Below are positions 44,333 through 52,976 of a stretch of DNA of 64,000 nucleotides, piece by piece; the first letter of the stretch is position 1, and every line of letters starts with the position of its first letter. The DNA lies in NCBI RefSeq assembly GCF_020164555.1, contig NZ_JAIQZB010000011.1, forward strand, positions 1-64,000. The letters are read 5' to 3'. The position numbers and the translations under genes were made by a program. This stretch comes from Salegentibacter lacus. Lineage in GTDB: Bacteria; Bacteroidota; Bacteroidia; Flavobacteriales; Flavobacteriaceae. The notes beneath the pieces were generated by a model, which had not been told where the DNA came from, ran no database searches, and saw only the letters and a list, made by a program, of their open reading frames with translations.

Positions 44333-45358
44333 TTATTTAATGTTTTTGGCCAAAATCGCCTTATTAATCTTTTTTATTAATGCTGGGCCTTCATAAATAA
44401 AGCCCGTATAAAGCTGGACTAAACTGGCACCTGCCTCAAGTTTCTCCAAAGCATCTTCAGCAGAATGAATTCCGCCTACACCAATTATCGGAAAAGCATG
44501 ATTACTTCTTTCAGAAAGAAACCGAATAACTTCTGTAGCACGATTTTTTAAAGGTTTTCCACTCAATCCGCCGGTTTCTTTTTTATTTTCCGATTGTAAA
44601 CCTTCGCGCGATATTGTGGTGTTTGTAGCAATCACCCCGGCAATCTTAGTTTCTTTCACGATATCAATAATATCCAAAAGTTGCGCATCGGTAAGATCGG
44701 GTGCAATTTTTAGTAGAATTGGTTTCTGCTTTGGTTTTTCAGCATTTAAACTTTGTAGCGTGTTTAGCAAATTGGTGAGCGGTTCTTTGTCCTGTAATGC
44801 TCTTAAGTTTGGAGTGTTTGGCGAACTTACATTTACCACAAAATAATTCACGTAATCGTAAAGCGCTTCAAAACAAATCTTATAATCGTCTACCGCATTC
44901 TCATTTGGTGTGATCTTGTTTTTACCAATATTCCCACCAATTAAAACATTTTTATTTTTTTTCAGTCTTTCAACCGCCGCTTCTACTCCATCGTTATTAA
45001 AACCCATTCGGTTAATAATCGCGTTATCCTCTTTTAATCTGAATAACCGCTTTTTCTCATTTCCGGGTTGTGGTTTTGGAGTAACAGTTCCAATTTCTAT
45101 AAACCCAAATCCTAGATCTGATAATTCCTGAAAAAGCTTTGCATCCTTATCAAATCCTGCAGCAAGTCCAACCGGATTTTTAAATTTTAAACCGAAAAGC
45201 TCCCTTTCCAGGCGTGGATCTTCCACCTGAAAATTCTTCCGTACAAAACTTCTAAAAGCAGAAGTTTTGCCAATTTTCTTAAGCGTTCTAAAAGTAAAAT
45301 GATGCACCCATTCTGGGTCAAAACGAAATAATAAAGGCCTAAGCGAAGATTTGTACAT
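44333..45358 (-). CDS. pyrD: dihydroorotate dehydrogenase (quinone), class 2
   Basis: 341 aa. FMN enzyme that oxidises dihydroorotate to orotate and passes electrons to quinones at the inner membrane. The N-terminal [22 protein letters not shown] helix is the quinone-side extension of class 2. FMN/substrate motifs are [27 protein letters not shown] (catalytic Ser) and [16 protein letters not shown] 45358 is chosen, 18 bp downstream of the first in-frame candidate. Minus-strand TATTTTTG (45381-45374) is the likely -7 element. Confidence 0.95.
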   Translation of the reverse strand: MYKSSLRPLLFRFDPEWVHHFTFRTLKKIGKTSAFRSFVRKNFQVEDPRLERELFGLKFKNPVGLAAGFDKDAKLFQELSDLGFGFIEIGTVTPKPQPGNEKKRLFRLKEDNAIINRMGFNNDGVEAAVERLKKNKNVLIGGNIGKNKITPNENAVDDYKICFEALYDYVNYFVVNVSSPNTPNLRALQDKEPLTNLLNTLQSLNAEKPKQKPILLKIAPDLTDAQLLDIIDIVKETKIAGVIATNTTISREGLQSENKKETGGLSGKPLKNRATEVIRFLSERSNHAFPIIGVGGIHSAEDALEKLEAGASLVQLYTGFIYEGPALIKKINKAILAKNIK

Positions 45359-45468
45359 GGTAATTGGTTTGTGCAAAAATAGTAGAAATCATAAAATACC
45401 GGTAGTAAATCTTAAAAGGTTTTGAAGCTGAAATTCGAATGTTTAATTTTGAATTAAACTATTAACCA

Positions 45469-46710
45469 ATGATTAACAAACAGCGTATCATAGATCGCTT
45501 TATTAGCTATATTACGATTGACACCCAAAGCGATCCGGACAGCAATACCACACCAAGCACCGAAAAACAATGGGTTTTAGCCCGAAAATTAGCCGAAGAG
45601 TTAAAAGAAATGGGAATGACCGAGGTAAGTATAGATGATCACGCTTATGTGATGGCCACGCTTCCGGCTAATGTTGCTCATAAAGTGCCGGTGATTGGTT
45701 TTATTTCTCACTTTGATACTTCCCCAGACTTTAACGCTACCGATATAAAACCACAGATTATTGAAGATTATGACGGCGAAGATATTATTCTAAATAAAGA
45801 AAGAAATATCATCCTGTCTTCTGAGTATTTTGATGATTTAAAACAATATAAAGGACAAACCATTATTACAACCGATGGCACCAGCCTTTTAAGTGCCGAT
45901 GATAAAGCCGGAATTACCGAAATTATGACGGCGATGCAATATCTGTTGGATAATCCTGAAATTCCTCATGGAAAGATTCGAATAGGATTTACACCAGATG
46001 AAGAAATTGGTCGTGGAGCGCATAAATTTGATGTTAAAAAATTTGGCGCTGAATGGGCATATACCATGGATGGTAGCCAGATAGGCGAACTGGAATTTGA
46101 GAATTTTAATGCCGCGAAAGCTATTGTTAAGTTTCAAGGGAAAGGCGTACATCCCGGCTATGCCAAGGATAAAATGGTGAACAGCCAATATATTGCCGTA
46201 GATTTTATTAATTCGTTACCAAGACTGGAAACCCCGGAACACACTAAAGGCCGTCAGGGATTTTTTCATCTAAGCGATATGAAAGGTGATGTAGAAGAAA
46301 CCGTTTTGGAATACATAATTAGGGATCACGATTTAGGGCATTTTGAAGCACGTAAGGAAATGATACAGGACCTGGCTTCAGAAATTTGTTCGCAGTATGA
46401 GAGTGATTGTATTTCCGTAGAAATTACCAACCAATATTTTAATATGAGAGAAAAAATTGAGCCGGTGATGCATATTATAGAAATTGCTAAAAGTGCAATG
46501 AAAGAAGTTAATGTTGAGCCACTTCTAAAACCAATTCGAGGAGGAACCGATGGAGCGCAACTGAGCTATATGGGACTGCCCTGCCCTAATATTTTTGCCG
46601 GAGGCCATAATTTCCACGGAAAATATGAATATGTACCGGTAGAAAGTATGCAAAAAGCCACTGAAGTAATTGTGAAAATTGCCGAGCTGACTTCAAAAAA
46701 ATATAAATAA
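45469..46710 (+). CDS. pepT: peptidase T (tripeptide aminopeptidase)
   Basis: 413 aa, standard length. M20B zinc peptidase that removes the N-terminal residue from tripeptides in the cytoplasm. Metal ligands and catalytic residues are in ISHFDTSPD (His, Asp), TDGTSLLSADDKAG (bridging Asp) and GFTPDEEIGRG (general-base and ligand Glu). It starts 110 bp from the divergent pyrD. Confidence 0.95.
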   Translation: MINKQRIIDRFISYITIDTQSDPDSNTTPSTEKQWVLARKLAEELKEMGMTEVSIDDHAYVMATLPANVAHKVPVIGFISHFDTSPDFNATDIKPQIIEDYDGEDIILNKERNIILSSEYFDDLKQYKGQTIITTDGTSLLSADDKAGITEIMTAMQYLLDNPEIPHGKIRIGFTPDEEIGRGAHKFDVKKFGAEWAYTMDGSQIGELEFENFNAAKAIVKFQGKGVHPGYAKDKMVNSQYIAVDFINSLPRLETPEHTKGRQGFFHLSDMKGDVEETVLEYIIRDHDLGHFEARKEMIQDLASEICSQYESDCISVEITNQYFNMREKIEPVMHIIEIAKSAMKEVNVEPLLKPIRGGTDGAQLSYMGLPCPNIFAGGHNFHGKYEYVPVESMQKATEVIVKIAELTSKKYK

Positions 46711-46733
46711 GGGTTTTATAAACAAAGAAAAAG

Positions 46734-47327
46734 ATGGCTGTAAAATCGGTAGACCAGTATATTGAAACGCACCCAACCTGGGAACAGGAATTGCTTTTAT
46801 TAAGAGAAGTTTTACAAAACACCGAATTGGAAGAATGTATAAAATGGGGCACTCCCGTTTATGCATTAGAGGAAAAAAATGTTGTGGGAATTACAGCTTT
46901 TAAGAATCATAGTGCACTCTGGTTTTTTAATGGTGCTTTATTAAAGGAAAATACCGCTTTGCTTCATAACGCCCAGGAAGGAAAAACTAAAGCTTTAAGA
47001 CAGATCAGGTTTGAAAAAGGAGATGAAATAAAACCAGAAATTCTTCAGAAGTATGTAACCGAAGCCATACAGAATCAGCGAGAAGGAAAAGAGATAAAAC
47101 CGGTAACAGATAAAAAACTGGTACTTCCTCCAGAATTAAAAGCAGCCTTGGAGAAAGATGAAGAATTAAAGAAATCATTTCAGCAATTAACTAAAGGAAA
47201 GCAAAGAGAATACGCTGATTATATTACTGAAGCCAAACGTGAAGCTACAAAACATTCACGCCTGGGGAAAGTAAAGCCAATGATTAAAGATGGCGTGGGA
47301 CTTCACGATAAGTATAAAAACTGCTAA
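46734..47327 (+). CDS. YdeI/OmpD-associated family protein (DUF1801)
   Basis: 197 aa. N-terminal DUF1801 domain (about residues 12-110: W-E-Q-E-L-L-L-L-R-E, CIKWGTPVYAL, VGITAFKNHSALWFFNGA) and the C-terminal YdeI tail with LVLPPELKAALEKDEELKKSF and RKW-like EAKREATKHSR. The molecular role is unknown; members are often linked to stress or peptide resistance. It starts 24 bp after pepT. Confidence 0.85.
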   Translation: MAVKSVDQYIETHPTWEQELLLLREVLQNTELEECIKWGTPVYALEEKNVVGITAFKNHSALWFFNGALLKENTALLHNAQEGKTKALRQIRFEKGDEIKPEILQKYVTEAIQNQREGKEIKPVTDKKLVLPPELKAALEKDEELKKSFQQLTKGKQREYADYITEAKREATKHSRLGKVKPMIKDGVGLHDKYKNC

Positions 47328-47360
47328 ATAGAATAGACGCTGTTTGATAAATTATTTTTT

Positions 47361-47446
47361 ACGTCAACCTGAAGTTTTTTCAGAGCTTGCTCCGAAATTT
47401 GTTCGGAGTTCTAACATCTTAGATTCTAAAACAAGTCATAATGACG
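47361..47446. repeat. CGTCA-family inverted repeat, copy C
   Basis: ACGTCAACCTGAAG at 47361 pairs imperfectly with the stretch ending TCATAATGACGT at 47446, and CAGAGCTTGCTCCG...CGGAG lies in the loop. Its core is like copies A (14160-14297) and B (57870-57937). It fills the convergent gap between the ydeI-like gene and yajC. Confidence 0.55.
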
Positions 47447-47475
47447 TTTAAAAGCTATTAAATCTTCTAAAAATA

Positions 47476-47507
47476 AAAATCCCCGAGCTTTTGCCCCGGG
47501 GATTTTA
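47476..47507 (-). terminator. yajC terminator
   Basis: On the minus strand AAAATCCCCGGGGC and GCTCGGGGATTTT form a stem with a short AAAA loop, followed by T-rich sequence. Directly downstream of yajC. Confidence 0.85.
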
Positions 47508-47531
47508 AATTCTATTTATTAAACAGAAAAA

Positions 47532-47858
47532 CTATTTCTTTTCTTTAATGGCTTTAGCCTTACTTTCTTTTTCTGGCTTTGCCGGTTCGTTGAGTTTTTT
47601 ACTCATTTCCATCGAGATGGAAGAACGATCAAAGGTTATTTTTCCTGCTCCGGTTTCAATGATTACTGCATTATTTTTTTCGCTAAAGTCAATAATTTTG
47701 CCGTGCATTCCACTTTTGGTTACCACGCGGTCACCACGTTTTAATTCTGAAGCAAAATTACGTTCCTGTTTAGCTTTTTTCATTTGTGGGCGTATCATAA
47801 AAAAATACACAACCACAAACATTAATATTATTGGGGCAAACTGTGTTAATTGATCCAT
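47532..47858 (-). CDS. yajC: preprotein translocase subunit YajC
   Basis: 108 aa. One N-terminal membrane helix (FAPIILMFVVVYFFMIRPQMK) and a small cytoplasmic domain (ELKRGDRVVTKSGMHGKIID), then a basic tail. Accessory part of the SecDF-YajC complex. It starts 4 bp after the DUF1573 lipoprotein gene, and nusB lies upstream of both. Confidence 0.95.
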   Translation of the reverse strand: MDQLTQFAPIILMFVVVYFFMIRPQMKKAKQERNFASELKRGDRVVTKSGMHGKIIDFSEKNNAVIIETGAGKITFDRSSISMEMSKKLNEPAKPEKESKAKAIKEKK

Positions 47859-47861
47859 TTA

Positions 47862-48326
47862 TTAGCTAGCATTTTCTTCGGTTTCTACAAAGGCTTTAAT
47901 TCTAAGACGCTCTGTACCAGCTTCAGTATTAGCAGTTACTGTAACAGTTTTTGTTACCTGCCCTTTTCCGGAACCGTTGAATTTAACCAACATTTCGCCG
48001 GTTTCTCCCGGTTGAATTGGCTCTTTTGTCCAGGTTGGTACTGTGCAACCACAAGTACTTCTTGCATTTGTAATTACTAAAGGCGCCTGGCCGGTATTTG
48101 TAAAAGTAAACGTATGCTCTACATTTTCACCCTTAGGAATATTCCCGAAATCATGTTCTGATTCAGCGAATTCCATTTTTGGATAAACTGTTGCCTGTGC
48201 ATCACGCTCTGCAGCGCTCTCTACGTTTTCGGCTTTAACTTTTTCTGAGGCGTTATCGTTGTTTTCTTTACAAGAAGTAAATAGCAGTGCCCCTACTGCT
48301 GCTAACATTAAGATTCCATTTTTCAT
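47862..48326 (-). CDS. DUF1573 lipoprotein
   Basis: 154 aa. Lipoprotein signal with lipobox LFTSC (Cys19) and a DUF1573 immunoglobulin-like domain (HDFGNIPKGENVEHTFTFTNTG, ARSTCGCTVPTW, MLVKFNGSGKGQV). The two Cys in TCGC could bind a metal or form a disulfide. Function unknown; the domain is widespread in Bacteroidota. Confidence 0.9.
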   Translation of the reverse strand: MKNGILMLAAVGALLFTSCKENNDNASEKVKAENVESAAERDAQATVYPKMEFAESEHDFGNIPKGENVEHTFTFTNTGQAPLVITNARSTCGCTVPTWTKEPIQPGETGEMLVKFNGSGKGQVTKTVTVTANTEAGTERLRIKAFVETEENAS

Positions 48327-48374
48327 AATAGTGAACTTTATAATTTAATTTTTAAAAATAAGAAATTTTATTGA

Positions 48375-49319
48375 CTACATAAGGCCCCGCCCTATTTTAT
48401 TTAACTTATTATCTTCCTTATATTCTTTAGAAAGTTTATCCAGAACTCCGTTAATAAAAATGCTACTTTTCGGAGTGCTATATTCCTTTGCAAGCTCCAG
48501 GTATTCATTAATTGTAACCTTTACCGGAATTGATGGGAACTTTAAAAATTCACAAATTGCCATTTTAATAAGAATCATATCAATTTCGGCAATTCTATCT
48601 TTATCCCAGTTGGGCGTTTTACCCAGCATTTCATTTGCTAAAGAATCATCGTTCAAGTAAGTTTTTCTGAATAATTCTTTTGCAAAATCTTTATCCTCTT
48701 CATTTTTATAAAGCTTAGCAATCTTAAGATTTTCAGCAGAATTAGGCTTTAATTTCTGAAGGAATTTCAGCACGGCAGTATTTACCAGCGGAAGATCGTC
48801 TACCCAGGTAAGTTTTGCATCCTCGAGATAATCATATAATTTTTCGTTGGGTGCAATTACTTCTTTGAAAATAGCAATGATAAACTCTTTATCTTCTTTA
48901 AAGCTGGAATCACGGGTTTCCATGTAATTTTCGTAGCGATCGCTTTTCTTTATCTCCTGCCAGATAATTTGCACATAATCATCGTCGCGCTTCCAGTGCG
49001 TTATTTTTCTTGATTCCAGCGCATCCTGCAAACTTTCATTATGCTCAAGAATTTCGAAAACGGCATTAGAAACAAATTTTTTATTTGGGTCTTTATCCTC
49101 GCTGGTGGCAAGGTGCTTTTGTTGAGATTTTTCTAAAAAGTTTTCAGCCTGGCCTTTTAATTCGGCTATTAAACTTAATTGCACCAGGAAAAGATCGTAC
49201 ATCTCTTCCATACTTTTAAGCAGGAACCTCTCTTCGGTTCCCAGGTTGTCGTTTTGGCTTTGGTTAAAGGCGTAGAGTGATTGCATTACTTTAACTCGAA
49301 TATGTCTTCTTGTCAACAT
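48375..49319 (-). CDS. nusB: transcription antitermination protein NusB
   Basis: 314 aa, about twice the length of E. coli NusB (139). The C-terminal part matches NusB (DRIAEIDMILIKMAICEFLKFPSIPVKVTINEYLELAKEYSTPKSSIFINGVLD). The N-terminal part starts RRHIRVKVMQSLYAFNQ. The middle, charged extension is typical of Bacteroidota NusB. It binds boxA with NusE in rRNA antitermination. Confidence 0.9.
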   Translation of the reverse strand: MLTRRHIRVKVMQSLYAFNQSQNDNLGTEERFLLKSMEEMYDLFLVQLSLIAELKGQAENFLEKSQQKHLATSEDKDPNKKFVSNAVFEILEHNESLQDALESRKITHWKRDDDYVQIIWQEIKKSDRYENYMETRDSSFKEDKEFIIAIFKEVIAPNEKLYDYLEDAKLTWVDDLPLVNTAVLKFLQKLKPNSAENLKIAKLYKNEEDKDFAKELFRKTYLNDDSLANEMLGKTPNWDKDRIAEIDMILIKMAICEFLKFPSIPVKVTINEYLELAKEYSTPKSSIFINGVLDKLSKEYKEDNKLNKIGRGLM

Positions 49320-49401
49320 AAGTGTAAAAGAACTTTTTAGAATTAGAAAAGGCGAAAGAATATTCTTTCGCCCTGCAAAAATACCAAACTTTTGAAATTG
49401 A

Positions 49402-50505
49402 TTACTTCAAATTCTGTTTTTTTCTGTCTTCAATTCTTTGCTGTGCAATTTTAAGCGCTGCGAAGTGCGACGTCATATCTTCCTTATCTGCTTTAGAAAG
49501 AATTTCTAAGGTAGTATTGTAGATATTTTCGGTCTTACGCATAATTTCCTTTTTATCGTAATTCTCTAATTCGGCGTAAACATTTATAATCCCGCCGGCA
49601 TTAATTAGAAAATCAGGAGCGTAAACAATACCTCTTTCTCTTAAAATTGTACCGTGAGTAACCTCATCGGCCAACTGGTTATTGGCTGCACCGGCAATAA
49701 TTTTTGCCTTAATGCGATTCACAGTGTCATCATTTATCGTTGCTCCAAGAGCACAAGGCGCATAGATGTCTACTTCGGCCGCGTATACATCGGAGTCATT
49801 ATAAATTATAGCACCATATTTATTTTTTACTGCTTCAAGACGTTCCTGGTTTATGTCACTAATAAAAACTTTAGCGCCATCTTGAGTTAAATGCTCAACA
49901 AGGCTTTCACCAACGTGACCAATTCCCTGAACCAATACAGACTTTCCTTCCAGATCATCACTTCCAAATTTGTGTTTCGCAGCGGCTTTTATACCCATAA
50001 AAACACCGTAAGCGGTAATTGGAGAAGGATTTCCCGCTCCTCCTTTGTCTTCAGAAATTCCAGTAACATATTTAGTAACTTCACGCACGGTATCCATATC
50101 TGCAGTTTCCATTCCCACGTCTTCTGCAGTAATATATTTTCCGCTAAGGGAATCTACAAAACGTCCAAAACTTCTCATTAGTTCTGGAGTTTTTTGTGTT
50201 TTAGCATCACCAATAATTACAGCTTTACCGCCACCAAGGTTTAGTCCGGTAATCGCACTTTTAAAAGTCATTCCTCGTGAAAGACGCAAAACATCGTTTA
50301 ATGCTTCCCACTCACTGCTGTAATTCCACATTCTGGTACCACCTAATGCCGGTCCTAAAACCGTGTTATGAATACCAATAATTGCCTTTAAACCTGTATC
50401 TTTGTCGTTGCAAAAAACTACTTGTTCGTGGTTGTCAAAAGAGAGCTGACCGAATACCGGTGCAGATTTTTTTAGTTCGTTTGCATTTAGAACATCAACT
50501 TGCAT
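49402..50505 (-). CDS. leucine/valine-type amino acid dehydrogenase
   Basis: 367 aa. Glu/Leu/Phe/Val dehydrogenase family: it reversibly deaminates a branched-chain amino acid with NAD+. The dimerisation domain holds the catalytic Lys in GLNLGGGKAVIIGD. The Rossmann domain has VQGIGHVGESLVEHL, and the substrate region AGAANNQL follows. The length matches leucine dehydrogenase better than glutamate dehydrogenase (about 450). A minus-strand TATTTTTG (50565-50558) is the likely -7 element. Confidence 0.9.
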   Translation of the reverse strand: MQVDVLNANELKKSAPVFGQLSFDNHEQVVFCNDKDTGLKAIIGIHNTVLGPALGGTRMWNYSSEWEALNDVLRLSRGMTFKSAITGLNLGGGKAVIIGDAKTQKTPELMRSFGRFVDSLSGKYITAEDVGMETADMDTVREVTKYVTGISEDKGGAGNPSPITAYGVFMGIKAAAKHKFGSDDLEGKSVLVQGIGHVGESLVEHLTQDGAKVFISDINQERLEAVKNKYGAIIYNDSDVYAAEVDIYAPCALGATINDDTVNRIKAKIIAGAANNQLADEVTHGTILRERGIVYAPDFLINAGGIINVYAELENYDKKEIMRKTENIYNTTLEILSKADKEDMTSHFAALKIAQQRIEDRKKQNLK

Positions 50506-50641
50506 AACTTGTTAAATTTTATAATTTAGTGTTTTCGTTTTTCTGAAAATCACAGTGCAAAAATAAAGAATATTACAACAAAGAGGTTTTTAAAACGTGT
50601 TAAAATGACATATCCTCAAAATTTAGCTTTTTTACTATTAG

Positions 50642-52399
50642 ATGAAAAACCTTAAACATCTTAATAAATATTTCCTGAAGTACAAATGGAAATTATTAAT
50701 TGGTCTCGTAATAACCATTGTTGCCCGAATCTTCGCGCTGTATTATATCCCGCTTATTGGCGATTCTACTGATGCGATAGAGCAATATATAAATGGTGAG
50801 ATAAGTGATTTGGAAGTGCTAAAAACCGAACTTGCCGTTAACATCGCTCTTATTATAGGAGCTACTTTAATCGCTGCATTTCTTACCTTTTTAATGCGGC
50901 AAACCTTTATTGTAGTTTCCCGATATATTGAATTTGATCTTAAGAATGAGATCTACCAGCATTACCAGGATCTTTCGCTTAATTTCTATAAAAAGAACCG
51001 TACTGGCGATTTAATGAACCGGATTAGCGAAGATGTAAGCAAAGTGCGAATGTACCTTGGGCCGGCCATTATGTATACGGTAACTACCTTCACCTCTACT
51101 GTTGTTGTTTTAATTTTTATGGTTCAGGCAGCGCCGGAGCTTACTTTATACACCGTAGCACCACTGCCCGTTCTGGCATTTTCTATTTACAAAATTAGTG
51201 TTGCCATTCATAAACGTAGCACCGTGGTGCAGCAATATCTTTCAAGACTTAACACTTTTACACAAGAAAGTTTTAGCGGAATTGCTGTTATAAAATCCTA
51301 CGGAATGGAAAACCAGATCAATCATAATTTTGTAGATCTTGCCAACGGAAGCCGGGACAAAAATATTGATCTTGTAAAAGTGCAGGCCTTTTTCTTTCCA
51401 CTTATGGTGTTGCTAATAGGTATTAGTAACGTACTTGTAATTTATGTTGGCGGTAATCAATATATAAAAGGGGAAATTGAAAATATTGGGGTTATTGTTG
51501 AATTCCTCCTCTATGTAAATATGCTTACCTGGCCTATCGCCTCCATTGGCTGGGTTACATCTTTGGTGCAGCAGGCCGATGCTTCACAGGAACGAATCAA
51601 CGAGTTTTTAGATGAAGCTCCTGAAATCACAAACCAGAAAGAAACACCCGATGAAATTCACGGAAGCATCGCTTTTAAAAACGTGAGTTTTACTTATGAT
51701 GATACAAATATCACCGCGATTAAAAATCTTTCTTTTGAAGTAAGTAGCGGAGAAACTCTTGCAATTATTGGGAAAACAGGCTCAGGAAAATCTACTATTC
51801 TCGAACTTATTGGCAGGTTGTATGATGTACCAGAAGGGGAAATTTGTATAGACGGCAAAAATATTCAGAACCTCAACCTGGATAGTTTAAGAAATAGCAT
51901 CGGTTACGTTCCGCAGGATGCATTTTTATTCAGCGATTCTATTAAAAACAATATCAAATTCGGAAAAACCGACGCCAGCGACGAAGAGATTTTTGAAGCC
52001 GCTAGAAATGCTTCAGTGCATAAGAACATCGTTGGGTTCAGCAAAGGCTATGACACCGTACTGGGAGAACGCGGAATTACACTTTCAGGCGGTCAAAAGC
52101 AACGTGTCTCTATTGCTCGCGCGATTATCCACGATCCAAAAATCTTACTGTTCGACGATTGCCTTTCAGCGGTAGATACCGAAACCGAAGAAGCAATCCT
52201 GAATAACCTTTTTAAAATTTCAAAAGAGAAAACTACAATAATTGTGAGTCACAGAATTTCTTCCGCAAAAAATGCTGATAAAATTATAATTCTGGAAGAC
52301 GGTGCAATTGTTCAACAAGGCACTCATTCACAATTACTAAACCAGCAAGGCTATTACAAAGAATTGTACGCAAAACAGCTAAATGAAAAAGAAATGTGA
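50642..52399 (+). CDS. ABC transporter, fused permease and ATPase (MsbA-like)
   Basis: 585 aa. Six membrane helices in about residues 15-310, then the ATPase domain: Walker A GKTGSGKST, Q-loop GYVPQDAFLF, signature LSGGQKQR, Walker B KILLFDDCLSAVD and H-loop VSHRI. A homodimeric exporter by its layout. Lipid or drug export is possible, the substrate is not decided by context. Divergent from the dehydrogenase gene. Confidence 0.92.
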   Translation: MKNLKHLNKYFLKYKWKLLIGLVITIVARIFALYYIPLIGDSTDAIEQYINGEISDLEVLKTELAVNIALIIGATLIAAFLTFLMRQTFIVVSRYIEFDLKNEIYQHYQDLSLNFYKKNRTGDLMNRISEDVSKVRMYLGPAIMYTVTTFTSTVVVLIFMVQAAPELTLYTVAPLPVLAFSIYKISVAIHKRSTVVQQYLSRLNTFTQESFSGIAVIKSYGMENQINHNFVDLANGSRDKNIDLVKVQAFFFPLMVLLIGISNVLVIYVGGNQYIKGEIENIGVIVEFLLYVNMLTWPIASIGWVTSLVQQADASQERINEFLDEAPEITNQKETPDEIHGSIAFKNVSFTYDDTNITAIKNLSFEVSSGETLAIIGKTGSGKSTILELIGRLYDVPEGEICIDGKNIQNLNLDSLRNSIGYVPQDAFLFSDSIKNNIKFGKTDASDEEIFEAARNASVHKNIVGFSKGYDTVLGERGITLSGGQKQRVSIARAIIHDPKILLFDDCLSAVDTETEEAILNNLFKISKEKTTIIVSHRISSAKNADKIIILEDGAIVQQGTHSQLLNQQGYYKELYAKQLNEKEM

Positions 52400-52473
52400 A
52401 AATATTTTGCTAGATGTTAAAAATTTTTAGATTTTTGAACAGTACTAAAACAAAACTATAAAGAATCTATTTT

Positions 52474-52854
52474 ATGAGCGACAAGGGAATGATGGAGAAA
52501 GAAGAAATATTCTCTAAAGTGCTAAGGGCCGGAAGAAGAACATACTTCTTTGATGTGAGAGCCACGCGTGCAGACGATTATTACCTGACTATTACTGAAA
52601 GTAAAAAATTTACCAACGACGATGGTTCCTTTTTCTACAAAAAACACAAAATTTACCTTTACAAGGAGGATTTTGCCGGTTTTAATGAAATTCTACAGGA
52701 AATGACCGACTTCATCCTTAATGAAAAAGGAGAGGAAGTAATTAGCGAACGTCACCAAAAAGATTTCAAAAAAGAATATGAAACTTCAGAAAATGGCGAA
52801 GCGCAAGGAGTTTCTCCAGAGAAGTTTACAGATGTAAGTTTTGACGACATCTAA
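52474..52854 (+). CDS. DUF3276/PUR-alpha-like nucleic acid-binding protein
   Basis: 126 aa. PUR-domain start EEIFSKVLRAGRRTYFFDVRATRADDYYLTITESKKF, followed by FFYKKHKIYLYKEDFAGFNEIL and an acidic tail. Bacterial members bind single-stranded DNA/RNA. The role in the cell is unclear. A repeat and a terminator follow at once. Confidence 0.88.
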   Translation: MSDKGMMEKEEIFSKVLRAGRRTYFFDVRATRADDYYLTITESKKFTNDDGSFFYKKHKIYLYKEDFAGFNEILQEMTDFILNEKGEEVISERHQKDFKKEYETSENGEAQGVSPEKFTDVSFDDI

Positions 52855-52857
52855 AAC

Positions 52858-52880
52858 TTTACTCGAGTATCGAGATTAAA
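52858..52880 (-). repeat. TCGAT/TCGAG palindromic repeat, copy 3
   Basis: On the minus strand TTTAATCTCGATACTCGAGT followed by AAA, similar to copies at 11383-11408 and 56444-56466. It lies just after the DUF3276 stop. Confidence 0.5.
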
Positions 52881-52915
52881 TACTCCGAGGCTTACCTCGA
52901 AATGAAAACTATATA

Positions 52916-52948
52916 AAACCGTCCCGAAAATATCGGGACGGTTTTTTT
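52916..52948 (+). terminator. terminator after the DUF3276 gene
   Basis: AAACCGTCCCGA pairs with TCGGGACGGTTT around an AAATA loop, followed by T-run. Confidence 0.92.
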
Positions 52949-52976
52949 ATATTTATAGCCCTAATAAAAAATTATC

